The translations under genes and the position numbers were made by a program. A stretch of DNA of 64,000 bases. It comes from Micromonospora sp. WMMD1120. Lineage in GTDB: Bacteria > Actinomycetota > Actinomycetes > Mycobacteriales > Micromonosporaceae. Within the stretch, counting starts at the first letter, position 1. Each line of letters starts with the position of its first letter. Positions 8,101 through 15,539 of the stretch are shown here, in pieces. The notes beneath the pieces were generated by a model that was not told the origin of the DNA, did no database searches, and saw nothing but the letters and a program-made list of their open reading frames with translations. Location of the stretch: contig NZ_JARUBO010000005.1 in the NCBI RefSeq assembly GCF_029626235.1, positions 1,458,501-1,522,500 on the forward strand, written 5' to 3'.

Positions 8101-8554
8101 TCTGCTGCCGTACACCGGTCGCGGTGGGGACCAACGCCGGGTCAAAGGCAAGGGCATCCGGGGGTACGTTGACAGCGTCCCGGGTGTACCGACGAGCGAG
8201 CCAATACATCAGGTGGAACAACTCCCGGACGACCTCGGTGCTGACCGCGTCGGAAACCGTGCCCGCCTCGTGGACCGCCTTGTTGCTCTTAACGCGAATG
8301 ATCCGCATCTTTGCGAACAAGGTGTCTCCGACTAGAGACTTCATCGACGGGTTTGTGGTGAGCCCGACGAGGCGCTTGTCGCTGGGCTCGCGCAAGTCGG
8401 GGTCGGCGCGGTAGAGCCACTTCACCGTGTGTTCCAGGCACCGGCGAGCATAGAAACAGGCGGTACGCGGATTGACCACCGCGTTCAGCTCCGCCTGTTC
8501 GGCCTCGGCGAAGAGGTCCGGCCACTCGGCGCGCAGGAACACGAAGTTACTCAT
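5138..8554 (-). CDS. hsdR: Type I restriction enzyme R subunit (DEAD/DEAH helicase-nuclease)
   Basis: A 1138-residue motor and nuclease subunit that translocates DNA and cleaves it when the HsdM/HsdS complex meets unmethylated targets. In order: a DUF4145-like helical N-terminus (1-120), an alanine-rich coiled coil (about 150-200), the HSDR_N PD-(D/E)xK nuclease core with GRVDYVLW and LVEAKRTRRDP, superfamily 2 helicase motifs VMATGAGKTRT (Walker A), VIDEAHRS (DEAH) and GLTATP, a second RecA lobe ending QMLGRGTRLR (motif VI), and an EcoEI-type C-terminal domain. All key residues are present. The ATG at 8554 is preferred over GTG 8575 because AGGGGG lies upstream. It is the last gene of the hsdM-hsdS-hsdR operon, 46 bp after hsdS. 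Confidence 0.95.
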   Translation of the reverse strand: MSNFVFLRAEWPDLFAEAEQAELNAVVNPRTACFYARRCLEHTVKWLYRADPDLREPSDKRLVGLTTNPSMKSLVGDTLFAKMRIIRVKSNKAVHEAGTVSDAVSTEVVRELFHLMYWLARRYTRDAVNVPPDALAFDPALVPTATGVRQQSRAEVRALDERLAARDAALAAAEADNADLDAQVAALRAQIAAAKAANAARPDEHDYDEQETRDRYIDVLLAEAGWRLDQARDREFPVSGLPHGSGAGRVDYVLWGEDDKPLALVEAKRTRRDPLTGQQQAKNYADALEAAYGQRPVIFYTNGYETWLWDDVCYPPRPVQGFYTRDELQLLVQRRSTRRRLAELTIDTGIVERHYQQRAIRLISEAFEVDWQRKALVVMATGAGKTRTVIALVELLMRANWVKRVLFLADRVALVKQAANAFGAHLPDVTTVNLTEDRVAEGRVYVSTYPTMLGLINQTDGELRRFGPGYFDLIVIDEAHRSVYQKYRTIFSYFDALLVGLTATPKDEVDRNTYGLFDLVDGVPTDAYTLEEAVDEGYLVPPRVVAVDLRIQRSGLRYDELTEQQKDDWDALEWGDDVDVPDEVSAEAVNKWFFNADTVDKVLEYLMTRGHRVAGGDRIGKTIIFAKNNEHAKFIAKRFDDNYPHYRGDFARIITHRVERAQGLIDSFSLPDRQPHIAISVDMLDTGIDVPDVVNLVFFKIVRSKTKFAQMLGRGTRLRPDLYAPGIHKKDFFVFDFCGNFEYFSQDPTTTEGSLSPSLTERIFKAKVELVSQLDQRRPGDAADSDAADGTQSEAGLRWDIARDLHGRVRGMRLDNVVVRPHRRLVEYYVDLANWHRLSPESSAQLVAGLAGLPSEVRDDGEEAKRFDLLILRMQLGLLVPDSRFNRHRTEVQEIASALLEQTTIPMIQQRAHLLEEVAGDEWWQDVTLPMLELARRRMRDLVRLVPKVRRTLVFTNFADEIDQEIELPFSGVTVGTDLERFRAKMRVYLRIHEDHVAVQKLRRNRQLSGTDLAELERMLGESGVGDKQDIDQARRSSEGLGLFIRSLVGLDREAAREAFSEFLVDRALNAAQLDFINLIVNDLTMNGVMEPGRLYESPFNGVAPRGPEALFSNDDADRMVSILRSIKNNAKPVSEVA

Positions 8555-8600
8555 CGACGAAGATCCCCCTGACACGTGGACAGCCCTCGATCATCACACA

Positions 8601-9773
8601 TCACAGCTCCCCGCGAAAGGCTTTATCCTGAAGGGATGCAAACAGCACTTCCAGCCCGGCCAGGTGCGCTCGGTGCATGACTTCAAGCCGATTGGAGGCA
8701 CCGACTTGGATCGCAAATTTTCGCAAAAGGTTGGGTGGCGGGACAAGGACCCGGGTAGCCGCGATCTGCTTGATGTTCAAAGTCGGTTGGCTCACTGTCC
8801 GCAACTCGCGCACAAAGTAATCCTGCGCGGCCTTTGTTCGCAGATAAGCCATCAGATACTGGCGAGTGTCGTCGTCGTCGACAGGCACTCGCGCAACAGC
8901 GCGAGCAATGTTGGATCCTACATCCTCCGGACCAACCATAGACACTGAACCGACCGATCCTACGCAGCTAACAAGCAACTCGTTACCACGGATACGAGAT
9001 CTAGAGTATTGACTCTCGATCAACGGACTGATGCGTTTCAAGTTAGACCGATCAACTCCATTAACGGTCAAGTCGCCGACACGGATCATTGGCACACCAG
9101 CCTCGTCATGAGTTCCCGGCTGAACAACTCCGTAATTGATCCGGTCTCCCACGGATACCAGCTCAGCCAATTCGCATTCAGGAAATTGATAAGGGTTTAC
9201 AGACGGGTCGCCGAACGCAGCCACGAAAGCAGACCGTTCAAGCTCGCCGAGCACAGCCAGAGTCTGCCGCCTCTTGACACCAAGCCCATCTGCACGATCC
9301 AGCACCTCAGCGATTCGCCGCTGAGCCCTTATCGGCGGGACTGGAATCGGCAAATTCCTCAGGCTAGCCTTGTTCAAGACCTCACCCATCGCAGCACGGT
9401 TCGCACCACCAGAAAGATCCGCTGCCCGTAGAGCCCAATAAAGATAGGAAGGCAACAATTGCTTCGGCGTCCGGACCGGCAGCGCGGCAATCGCTTCGTT
9501 CGTAAACATTGAGGTCGTTAGGATTCCGACCTTTCCGATACTCAACTTGAAGCTGAGCACAACCGTTCCTGAAGGAACAATCTTTCCGGCCGCTGCCGCC
9601 GCCGCTCGCGAAATCCCCTCTTTCGTAGTTGCCAAATAGCGCCCCTGCCGCATATCTGCAATAGAAAGCCACGGGATATCACCATCCCAATAATCAGCGC
9701 GACCACGGGAAGGTGTTCTACCGACATTTATCTCACACAGCTCACCCAAAGGCAGAGAGGGCCAAGCGCTCAT
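8601..9773 (-). CDS. hsdS: Type I restriction-modification specificity subunit S
   Basis: A 390-residue DNA-recognition subunit with two target recognition domains separated by conserved helical spacers. TRD1 begins WPSLPLGELCEINVGRTPSR and ends with the spacer PIPVPPIRAQRRIAEVLDRAD; TRD2 follows, and the C-terminal spacer ends LFASLQDKAFRGEL. Each TRD reads one half of a bipartite target, which cannot be predicted here. The start ATG overlaps the hsdM stop by four bases (ATGA), so the two are translationally coupled. The base composition is clearly less GC-rich than the neighbouring genes, with A/T in many third positions, which points to recent exchange of the specificity gene. Confidence 0.95.
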   Translation of the reverse strand: MSAWPSLPLGELCEINVGRTPSRGRADYWDGDIPWLSIADMRQGRYLATTKEGISRAAAAAAGKIVPSGTVVLSFKLSIGKVGILTTSMFTNEAIAALPVRTPKQLLPSYLYWALRAADLSGGANRAAMGEVLNKASLRNLPIPVPPIRAQRRIAEVLDRADGLGVKRRQTLAVLGELERSAFVAAFGDPSVNPYQFPECELAELVSVGDRINYGVVQPGTHDEAGVPMIRVGDLTVNGVDRSNLKRISPLIESQYSRSRIRGNELLVSCVGSVGSVSMVGPEDVGSNIARAVARVPVDDDDTRQYLMAYLRTKAAQDYFVRELRTVSQPTLNIKQIAATRVLVPPPNLLRKFAIQVGASNRLEVMHRAHLAGLEVLFASLQDKAFRGEL

Positions 9774-11326
9774 CCGAGCAGCGCCTTCAGGTCGGCCATG
9801 CCCTGCTGGATCTCGGATTCGAGGCGTTCGAGGTCCACGAGGATTTCCAATGGGGCCCGGTGCTCGATCTCGTTGTGCACGATCTCCTTGTAGCGATTGA
9901 GGCTGAGGTCGTAGTCCTGGGCGACGACGTCGTCCTTCGGCACGCAGAAGCTCTGCTCGGTTCGAGTGCGCTTCAGCTCGTCATCATTACGCTGCGACCA
10001 GCGGGCCAGAACGTCCGGCAGGTTGTTCTTAGCGTGGTCGGCCTCGCCGAAATCCGCCGACGGACGTACACCAAGCTTGTCTTCCGGCAGCAGCGGACTT
10101 CGCTTGTCATCAAGGCTCCAGCCGTCGGCGGTCATCTCGTAGAACCAAACGTTGTCGGTCCCACCGCTGCTGGTCTTGTTAAAAAAAAGGATGGCGGCAG
10201 ACACGCCCGTGTAGGGCTTGAAGACGCCGCCGGGGAGCTTGACCACCGCATCGAGCTTGTGGTCGTCCACCAACATGCGGCGGATCTCTTTGTGCGCCTT
10301 GCTCGACCCGAAGAGCACCCCGTCGGGCACGATTACCGCTGCCTGGCCACCCGGCTTGAGTAGCCGTAGGAACAGGATCAGGAAGAGCAGTTCGGTCTTC
10401 TTGGTCTTGACGACCTGGGTCAGGTCCTTCGCCGTGCTGTCGTAGTCGATGCTGCCGGCGAAGGGTGGGTTGGCGAGGATGACGGAGTACTTCTCGGCCT
10501 CGTCGGCGACGCTCTGCGCGAGCGAGTCACGGTATTCAATGACCGGGCTCTCCACGCCGTGCAGCAGCATGTTCATGCTGCCGACGCGCAGCATGGTGCT
10601 GTCGAAGTCGAAGCCGTGGAACATCTCGTGGTGGAAGTGCTCGTTCCGCTTCGGCTCGTGGAACAGGTAATCGTGTTCTCTGCGGACGTACTCGCTGGCC
10701 TCCATGAGGAAGCCGGCGCTACCGCAGGCCGGGTCACAGATGGTGTCGTCCGGGCCGGGAGCGACCATCTCGACCATGAGCCGGATGATGTGCCGGGGCG
10801 TCCGGAACTGTCCGTTGTGGCCAGCCGTCGCGATCTTGCTGAGCAGGTACTCGTACAGGTCACCCTTGGTGTCGCGGTCGTCCATCGGCACGCTGTCGAG
10901 CATGTCGACCACCCGGGACAGCAGCGCCGCGTTCGGGATGGTGAAGCGGGCGTCCTTCATGTGGGTCGAGTAGGTGGAGCCGTCGCCACCGAGCGTCCGC
11001 AGGAACGGAAAGACGTGCTCACCCACCGTCTGGAACATCTCAGGCGCGCTGGTGTTCTTGAAGCGCGACCAGCGCAGCTCCTCGTATGGCTTGCCGTTGT
11101 TGTCCGCGCCGGACGGAAAAATAGGCCGCTCGATCGGCGTGCCGGTGCGGGCCGACTTGTTGAGCGCGAGGGTGTGCAGGTCGTCCAGTCGGCGGATGAA
11201 CAGCAGGTAGGTGATCTGCTCGATCACCTCAAGCGGGTTGGAGATGCCGCCCGACCAGAAGCTGTCCCAAATCCGGTCGACCTTGCTTTTCAGTTCCCCA
11301 GTGATCACGAAGCGTTGTCCCACCAT
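9770..11326 (-). CDS. hsdM: Type I restriction-modification methyltransferase M subunit
   Basis: A 518-residue N6-adenine DNA methyltransferase that uses SAM to modify the site read by HsdS and joins HsdR in the restriction complex. The N-terminal helical domain (about 1-150) includes SFWSGGISNPLEVIEQITYL, typical of HsdM. The catalytic domain carries DPACGSAGFLMEA (motif I, SAM binding) and ANPPFAGS (motif IV, NPPF active site). Length and motifs are complete. The ATG at 11326 has only a weak ribosome binding site. It is the first gene of the minus-strand operon hsdM-hsdS-hsdR and diverges from the small gene at 11524; the 197-bp spacer should contain both promoters. Confidence 0.95.
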   Translation of the reverse strand: MVGQRFVITGELKSKVDRIWDSFWSGGISNPLEVIEQITYLLFIRRLDDLHTLALNKSARTGTPIERPIFPSGADNNGKPYEELRWSRFKNTSAPEMFQTVGEHVFPFLRTLGGDGSTYSTHMKDARFTIPNAALLSRVVDMLDSVPMDDRDTKGDLYEYLLSKIATAGHNGQFRTPRHIIRLMVEMVAPGPDDTICDPACGSAGFLMEASEYVRREHDYLFHEPKRNEHFHHEMFHGFDFDSTMLRVGSMNMLLHGVESPVIEYRDSLAQSVADEAEKYSVILANPPFAGSIDYDSTAKDLTQVVKTKKTELLFLILFLRLLKPGGQAAVIVPDGVLFGSSKAHKEIRRMLVDDHKLDAVVKLPGGVFKPYTGVSAAILFFNKTSSGGTDNVWFYEMTADGWSLDDKRSPLLPEDKLGVRPSADFGEADHAKNNLPDVLARWSQRNDDELKRTRTEQSFCVPKDDVVAQDYDLSLNRYKEIVHNEIEHRAPLEILVDLERLESEIQQGMADLKALLG

Positions 11327-11523
11327 CTCGATACGTCTCGGCTGAGCCCGTAAGGCTACGACGCACCCGCTGATCCCCGGAACCCACCGCTCGGCGTCTT
11401 CGGCGTGGTGTCACCATGCCGACTGTGGCGATTTTTCGGGGCAGCGACGGGACGGCGGTGTCCGATAGTGTCCGGCCCAACACACGGAGCGAGAATGTCT
11501 CGCCTGTCAGTCGGAGGGGTCAG

Positions 11524-11787
11524 ATGGCGAGCATCGAGGAAGTCAAAGCCGCGCTTGCCCAGGCCGCCGAGCAGGGCAACAGCACCCAGCAGCAGATCCG
11601 GGCCGTCATCGAGGCGACCGAGCAGACCCTCGCCCGGCTCCGCGCGGTAGCGGCTGGCACCGGCCATCCGACCCTCGTCGAGGCCATCGCGCGCGGCGAG
11701 CAGAGCAAGCAACGCCTCGTCGAGGCGATGACCCTGCTCCAGGGCAGCTCGCAGGCCGCGCGCAACTACATGAACGTCCTGGGCTGA
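11524..11787 (+). CDS. Small helical protein, resembles DUF6244-type Micromonosporaceae proteins
   Basis: An 87-residue, cysteine-free, almost wholly helical protein beginning MASIEEVKAALAQAAEQG, with regular heptads suggesting a coiled coil. I recall similar small proteins in Micromonosporaceae, often labelled DUF6244, but their function is unknown. The ATG at 11524 has GGAGGGG upstream. A short hairpin gcgaga-atg-tctcgc lies in the leader at about 11491-11505, and a duplicated gtgtccg block at about 11459-11475 may mark the promoter. It lies next to the type I RM operon and may be part of the same accessory island. Confidence 0.7.
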   Translation: MASIEEVKAALAQAAEQGNSTQQQIRAVIEATEQTLARLRAVAAGTGHPTLVEAIARGEQSKQRLVEAMTLLQGSSQAARNYMNVLG

Positions 11788-11824
11788 CCTCGCCGGCACG
11801 GCATCAACTCGGAAGGGCACGGAT

Positions 11825-12301
11825 GTGAGTCGCCAGACGTCTCGGCTGATGACGGCCGACCACCTGGGCGCCCTGTTGTCACCCTTGGCGGAAGCGGTGA
11901 CGGTCGGCCGGATCATCTGGACCACGAAGAACCACGTCGTACGCGAGGGCCTGATCCGGGTCGACACCTCGATCAACGCCCTCGCCCCCTGCCGACTCCG
12001 AGTGCTGGTCAACGAGCGGAAACCGAGCGAGCCGGCATTCCAGTACCTGGCTGGTGACGGCCGGATGGCGTTCTCGGCACGCCGGCTGTGCATCAACACG
12101 CCACACCGTCCGTTCGCCGGCACCCACAAGCACCGGGTCGAGCCCGGCGGAGGTGAGGAGGCCGCCTACGAGCCCAATGACATCCCCGTCGTTCCGCTCC
12201 AACCACGGGTGTCACCTGGGACCTATCGTGCGATCCTGGAAGCGTTCGCTGCGGAATGCTTCATCACGTTCGGCACCGACTTCGGCTGGTCAGAACCGTG
12301 A
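11825..12301 (+). CDS. Unrecognised 158-residue protein, first of a coupled pair
   Basis: I do not recognise this protein. It begins GTG at 11825 with GGAAGGG eight bases upstream. The sequence is mixed alpha/beta with no signal peptide or membrane segment. Visible stretches are NHVVREGLIRVDTSIN, a beta-rich core CRLRVLVNERKPSEP, and an acidic C-terminus ending ECFITFGTDFGWSEP. It is followed within six bases by a gene with a DUF1828-like domain, so the two are almost certainly co-transcribed. The position beside an RM system makes a defence or toxin-antitoxin role possible, but nothing in the sequence demonstrates one. Confidence 0.7.
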   Translation: MSRQTSRLMTADHLGALLSPLAEAVTVGRIIWTTKNHVVREGLIRVDTSINALAPCRLRVLVNERKPSEPAFQYLAGDGRMAFSARRLCINTPHRPFAGTHKHRVEPGGGEEAAYEPNDIPVVPLQPRVSPGTYRAILEAFAAECFITFGTDFGWSEP

Positions 12302-12306
12302 GGGGG

Positions 12307-13107
12307 ATGATCGTGGACGCCACGACCGTGATCGGCGCGGTCCTGCGGGCCGCCAACGACAACATCGTCGCGCAGCCGTACGGCGATGGTCTGTTGGTCG
12401 ATCTGCCCTTGGCATACGGCGACGGTGACGGCGTACGGGTGTTGGTCGAGCCGATGGGCACCGGCTTTCGGGTCAGCGATCGCGCAACGGCGGCCACTCT
12501 GCTGGCGATGGCAGGGGTCAACCTGTTCGCCGGCCGCGCAGCGGAGGCGTTCGCCGAGATAACCCGCGGTGCCGGCCTCAACGGAGTCAATGCCGTCCCG
12601 GGTGAGCTTGCCACCTTCGGCACCGCCGATGATCTCGGTGTCATGATCCTTTCCGTGGCCCAGGCATCACTGCGGGCTGATCAGCTTCGGTGGCTCGCAC
12701 CTCGGCAGGCGGGGATGAGGTTCGTCGACCGGGTTGCCGATCGGGTCACCGTCTGGGCTGGTCGCACCCGCAACCTCCAGCGGGACGCGCCGATCCCGCT
12801 CGGGTCCGGTCGTACCCGCTCGGTGACCGTACGAGTGGCCAACGACGGCAAGGCGGCATACGTCCAGGCGCTCAGCTTGCGCGACCCCGACCAGGCAGCC
12901 GAGCACTGTTATCACGTCTTCGGTCTCTCGACGATCGCCAAGGAGCGCCGGATCGCCGCCTTGGCCGGCTCGAAGCGGGATTGGCCGGCGGCGATCGTCA
13001 CGGAGCTGCGGACCGTCAGTGATGTCGAGTTCTTCGACGACCCCCTGAGCCTTGAGCGACAGCTCGACAAGGTAGTACCGCCGCCACAGCCCGCGCTGCG
13101 GGCGTAA
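12307..13107 (+). CDS. DUF1828-like domain protein, second of a coupled pair
   Basis: A 266-residue protein. The first ~90 residues (YGDGLLVDLPLAYGDGDGVR, then FRVSDRATAATLLAMAGV) look like a DUF1828 domain, a family of unknown function that I associate with phage and accessory regions. The rest is alpha/beta with a conserved-looking RSVTVRVANDGKAAYVQALS segment and a C-terminal stretch KERRIAALAGSKRDWP. The ATG at 12307 directly abuts AGGGGG; GTG at 12313 has better spacing (six bases) and could be the true start. It lies five bases after the stop of the 11825 gene, indicating one operon, and is convergent with the gene ending at 13114. Confidence 0.75.
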   Translation: MIVDATTVIGAVLRAANDNIVAQPYGDGLLVDLPLAYGDGDGVRVLVEPMGTGFRVSDRATAATLLAMAGVNLFAGRAAEAFAEITRGAGLNGVNAVPGELATFGTADDLGVMILSVAQASLRADQLRWLAPRQAGMRFVDRVADRVTVWAGRTRNLQRDAPIPLGSGRTRSVTVRVANDGKAAYVQALSLRDPDQAAEHCYHVFGLSTIAKERRIAALAGSKRDWPAAIVTELRTVSDVEFFDDPLSLERQLDKVVPPPQPALRA

Positions 13108-13113
13108 TGCCTG

Positions 13114-13539
13114 TCAGGCTTCCGGCGTGATCTCCACGGCCTCGGCCAGCAGCGCGTCCAACTCCGCGTCGGTGAAATCGTCCTCGGTCAGGACCTTCTG
13201 GATGGTCGCAGCCTGTATCCGCCCGATCATCTCCTGACTGGCCGAGTAGTCGGCCGAAGGATCGATAGTGGCGAGGATGAACGCCTCGGCCGCTTCCGCG
13301 TCGATCACCGGCCCGCCCTCACTGAGGCTGGCGCGCAGCTCAGCAACGAACATGATGACGTCCGCTCGTCTCGCTGCCGTGCCGAAACGGCGGTCAACCG
13401 CGAGGAAGAAGAGTGCCGCGAGGAAGCGCGGGAAGCCATCCCAGCCGGCCGCGTCAAGCCTCGCCTCGACGGCAACGCTGGCTGCGTAGTCGCCCTTAAC
13501 CATGGTCCGGACGTACTCCGGCAGGTCTGGATTGATCAT
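13114..13539 (-). CDS. Unrecognised 141-residue helical protein
   Basis: I do not recognise this protein. It is helical and acidic, without signal peptide or membrane spans; the hydrophobic segment FPRFLAALFFLAVDRRFG is amphipathic rather than membrane-spanning. The C-terminus is rich in Asp/Glu (EDDFTDAELDALLAEAVEI). The ATG at 13539 has a weak purine-rich region upstream. It ends six bases from the convergent DUF1828 gene. Compositionally it fits a small adaptor or immunity-type protein, but this is only a guess. Confidence 0.65.
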   Translation of the reverse strand: MINPDLPEYVRTMVKGDYAASVAVEARLDAAGWDGFPRFLAALFFLAVDRRFGTAARRADVIMFVAELRASLSEGGPVIDAEAAEAFILATIDPSADYSASQEMIGRIQAATIQKVLTEDDFTDAELDALLAEAVEITPEA

Positions 13540-13675
13540 CTTCAGGCCGCTTCCTCAGGCGTCGTAGCCGTCGGGGACCGCCGTGACAGCAGGTCACTGC
13601 GGGTTGTTCCGGGGCTGACTGAGAGTACGGATTTCGGTAGGGTCGGCGGCGTTCGCAACGCCGAAGGGACCACTC

Positions 13676-14317
13676 ATGCCTCGCGTCATCATTCCGGTGG
13701 GCTTCAGCCTTGGCCCGCAGCACCGGTACGTGCGTCCCGCCGATCCGACGCCCGAGTCGTGGGAGGTTCATCTCGGCAGCGACATGCTCGAACTCAGCGA
13801 GGACGAGGTCGGCGTCTATGGTGCCGCTTTCCTCGACGTGGAGGGGCACTCCAAGCTCCGCGTCGACCGCGCAGCCCTGGTCAAGACGCTGTTGACCGCA
13901 CCAACGCCGCAACCGGAGGCCGAGCGCCTGGTCGATGGCCTGATCAGTCGGGGTCTGCTGTTGGAGTTCGATCCGGAGGGCCCGTTGGAGGACCTTTTTC
14001 GGCGCTACCGCCTGTTTCCCACCGCCGAAGGCATGGGCACCACCCCTGAGGAACCACACTTCCACCGGATGGGCCACCACAACCGCGCCCTGGTCGCGGT
14101 GCAGAACGACGCGTATGTGATGTGGGCATTCTCGTTCGTGCACCCCAACCTCTGGGAAGCCTGTTCCTACTTCGCGAGGGCGGACCACGAGGAACTGATC
14201 GAAGGTGAGGCACCGATCGGCCTCACCACCGAGAGCGTTGCGCGGGAGGTGGCGATGAATCTGCCCATGATGATCGCTACCCAGTGTGCGTTCCTGGACC
14301 CCGTCGCAGTGCTGTGA
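13676..14317 (+). CDS. Unrecognised 213-residue protein, first of a coupled pair
   Basis: I do not recognise the family. The protein starts MPRVIIPVGFSLGPQHRYVR. The central ELSEDEVGVYGAAFLDVEGH and the helical LVKTLLTAPTPQPEAERLVD, then LISRGLLLEFDP, resemble a winged-helix arrangement in which the last segment would be the wing. The C-terminal half contains HFHRMGHHNRALVAVQND and an acidic helix. There is no signal peptide or clear membrane span. A hairpin cggcgtt-cgc-aacgccg (13647-13663) sits 12 bases before the ATG where a ribosome binding site would be, so initiation may be regulated. The next gene begins inside its stop codon (GTGA). Confidence 0.7.
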   Translation: MPRVIIPVGFSLGPQHRYVRPADPTPESWEVHLGSDMLELSEDEVGVYGAAFLDVEGHSKLRVDRAALVKTLLTAPTPQPEAERLVDGLISRGLLLEFDPEGPLEDLFRRYRLFPTAEGMGTTPEEPHFHRMGHHNRALVAVQNDAYVMWAFSFVHPNLWEACSYFARADHEELIEGEAPIGLTTESVAREVAMNLPMMIATQCAFLDPVAVL

Positions 14318-14889
14318 GCTACCGGCGGCGCGGCTACCGTAACGGCTCCCGCCAACAGGACGGCTACCTTCGCAGCCTACGTTACGAGGCCCCGAAGGAA
14401 GGGCTCGGCAAACTCGTCGAGAAGCTCAGCGAGTGGGGTGGTGCTGTGGTTGGCCTCGCAGCGGCGACGGCCGTCGCCAAGCAGGGAGTGGCGGTGCCGC
14501 CAACCGTCCTGGCCGGCTCTGGGCTGGTGTTGGGGGCAGCGTCAGGCGCCATGGCCAAAGCAGCGGTAACCGCAGCCTTCGACACCATCAAGGAGCGTCG
14601 CCGAGCACGGCTGGCAAGCAGCAGCGGGAACGTCAGCGTCGGCGGCCTGACCGTGGAGATCGAACAGATCATCACCTCGGTCGAGCGCAATCACGATGCG
14701 CTGCGCGGAGTGGTGGACCGGATCGGCAATAACCACGCCTGGTTGATGACTGTGCTCATGGGAGCGAACCCGACGGTCTTGCAGCACGTGAACGGGCAGT
14801 TGACCGGCGCGCGTAGGTCGGTTGAGGAAGCCTGCACCATGTTGCGACTGTCGAAAGACAACCTGCGCGCTTACCTTCGTACCATTTGA
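14314..14889 (+). CDS. Unrecognised 191-residue protein with hydrophobic centre, second of a coupled pair
   Basis: The GTG at 14314 overlaps the previous stop by four bases, so this gene is translationally coupled to it. The N-terminus is basic and Tyr/Arg-rich (SYRRRGYRNGSRQQDGYLRS). Two weakly hydrophobic Gly/Ala segments follow (GGAVVGLAAATAVA and VLAGSGLVLGAASGAMAKAA) that could insert in a membrane as a hairpin or pack as helices. The C-terminal half is helical with coiled-coil character (TVEIEQIITSVERNHDALRG). I do not recognise the family. A membrane-active effector preceded by a soluble sensor or antidote would fit the arrangement, but that is inference only. Confidence 0.7.
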   Translation: MSYRRRGYRNGSRQQDGYLRSLRYEAPKEGLGKLVEKLSEWGGAVVGLAAATAVAKQGVAVPPTVLAGSGLVLGAASGAMAKAAVTAAFDTIKERRRARLASSSGNVSVGGLTVEIEQIITSVERNHDALRGVVDRIGNNHAWLMTVLMGANPTVLQHVNGQLTGARRSVEEACTMLRLSKDNLRAYLRTI

Positions 14890-14890
14890 C

Positions 14891-15010
14891 CTACGGCATT
14901 TCCGATGGTCCCGCTACGTAGGTGCCCCTGCCCTGGTGGCCCTCGACCAGCCCTCGATCGCGCAGTATTCGAAGTGCTGCCTGAGCAGTTGAGACGCTGA
15001 CGTTGCCAGA
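14891..15010 (-). pseudogene. Remnant of a GntR-type winged-helix gene
   Basis: The minus-strand reading NVSVSTAQAALRILRDRG then LVEGHQGRGTYVAGPSEMP matches the second half of the adjacent intact GntR gene (VSTQVIRSAMLTLRAEG, then LVEGHQGRGVFV), but the N-terminal half of the winged helix is missing and upstream residues are unrelated. It is most simply a truncated tandem duplicate. No good start codon or ribosome binding site exists, so it is unlikely to be made as a functional protein. Confidence 0.65.
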
Positions 15011-15077
15011 GATGATCCGCCGATAGTGCGGCTCTAACGTGCGCGGCGAGGGCACGCGAGATAGCTCCAAGCAGGGC

Positions 15078-15311
15078 CTACCGCTGGTCCCCACTTCGAT
15101 CTCGCACGAAGACGCCGCGACCCTGATGCCCCTCGACCAGCCCCTCGGCGCGCAGCGTCAGCATGGCCGAGCGGATGACCTGGGTGGAGACGCCGTAGTG
15201 CGCGCACAGTTCGGAAATCGAGGGCAGCTTGTCGCCGGGCTTGAGGTCGCCCGACTTGATCCGATCGCGGATCTCAGTGGCGATGCGCTCATAGAACGGC
15301 GTAACAGACAT
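15078..15311 (-). CDS. Short GntR-family DNA-binding protein (winged helix only)
   Basis: A 77-residue protein consisting solely of the GntR winged helix: MSVTPFYERIATEIRDRIKS, the turn GDLKPGDKLPSISELCAHYG, recognition helix VSTQVIRSAMLTLRAEG and wing LVEGHQGRGVFV. No effector-binding C-terminal domain follows, so it cannot sense a ligand in the usual GntR way; this size class is common in Micromonosporaceae and Streptomyces. The ATG at 15311 has GAGGGAG upstream. It diverges from the gene at 15540 across an AT-richer spacer and lies next to a broken partial copy of itself. Confidence 0.85.
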   Translation of the reverse strand: MSVTPFYERIATEIRDRIKSGDLKPGDKLPSISELCAHYGVSTQVIRSAMLTLRAEGLVEGHQGRGVFVRDRSGDQR

Positions 15312-15344
15312 GGCGGTACTCCCTCGTCGGCACCACCATCTGAC

Positions 15345-15415
15345 CACTCTTCGCTTATGACATCAAGTTCTTGGTGTTTCAGGGGTTGCGCTACTGATAC
15401 TAGGCATCATATGTT
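15345..15415. promoter_or_regulatory. AT-richer divergent promoter/operator region
   Basis: This stretch is distinctly less GC-rich than its surroundings and separates the GntR gene (minus) from the gene at 15540 (plus). It holds ttggtg and ttgcgc as possible -35 boxes with tgatac or atatgt as -10 candidates, and an imperfect repeat tgat-N7-atca. It is the natural place for the short GntR protein to bind, though a specific operator cannot be assigned. Confidence 0.4.
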
Positions 15416-15539
15416 GAGGCCGAGGCGGCCCTCGTCGGCAAACAAGGGGCGGCTCACCCCGGGCACGCCCGGTTCGCCGGGGTGGCACCCCCCTGTGCTG
15501 CCCCGGCATCCCCGTAACCCCCACCAGAGGAGTCCATCC

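Noticed and set aside
11416..11523. N-terminal extension of the 87-residue gene to ATG 11416
   Set aside because: The extension is low in coding character, and the internal ATG 11524 has a strong ribosome binding site.
5138..15311. Prophage or integrative element
   Set aside because: No integrase, att-site pair, tRNA target or phage structural gene was found, although the accessory content and GC shift suggest horizontal gain.
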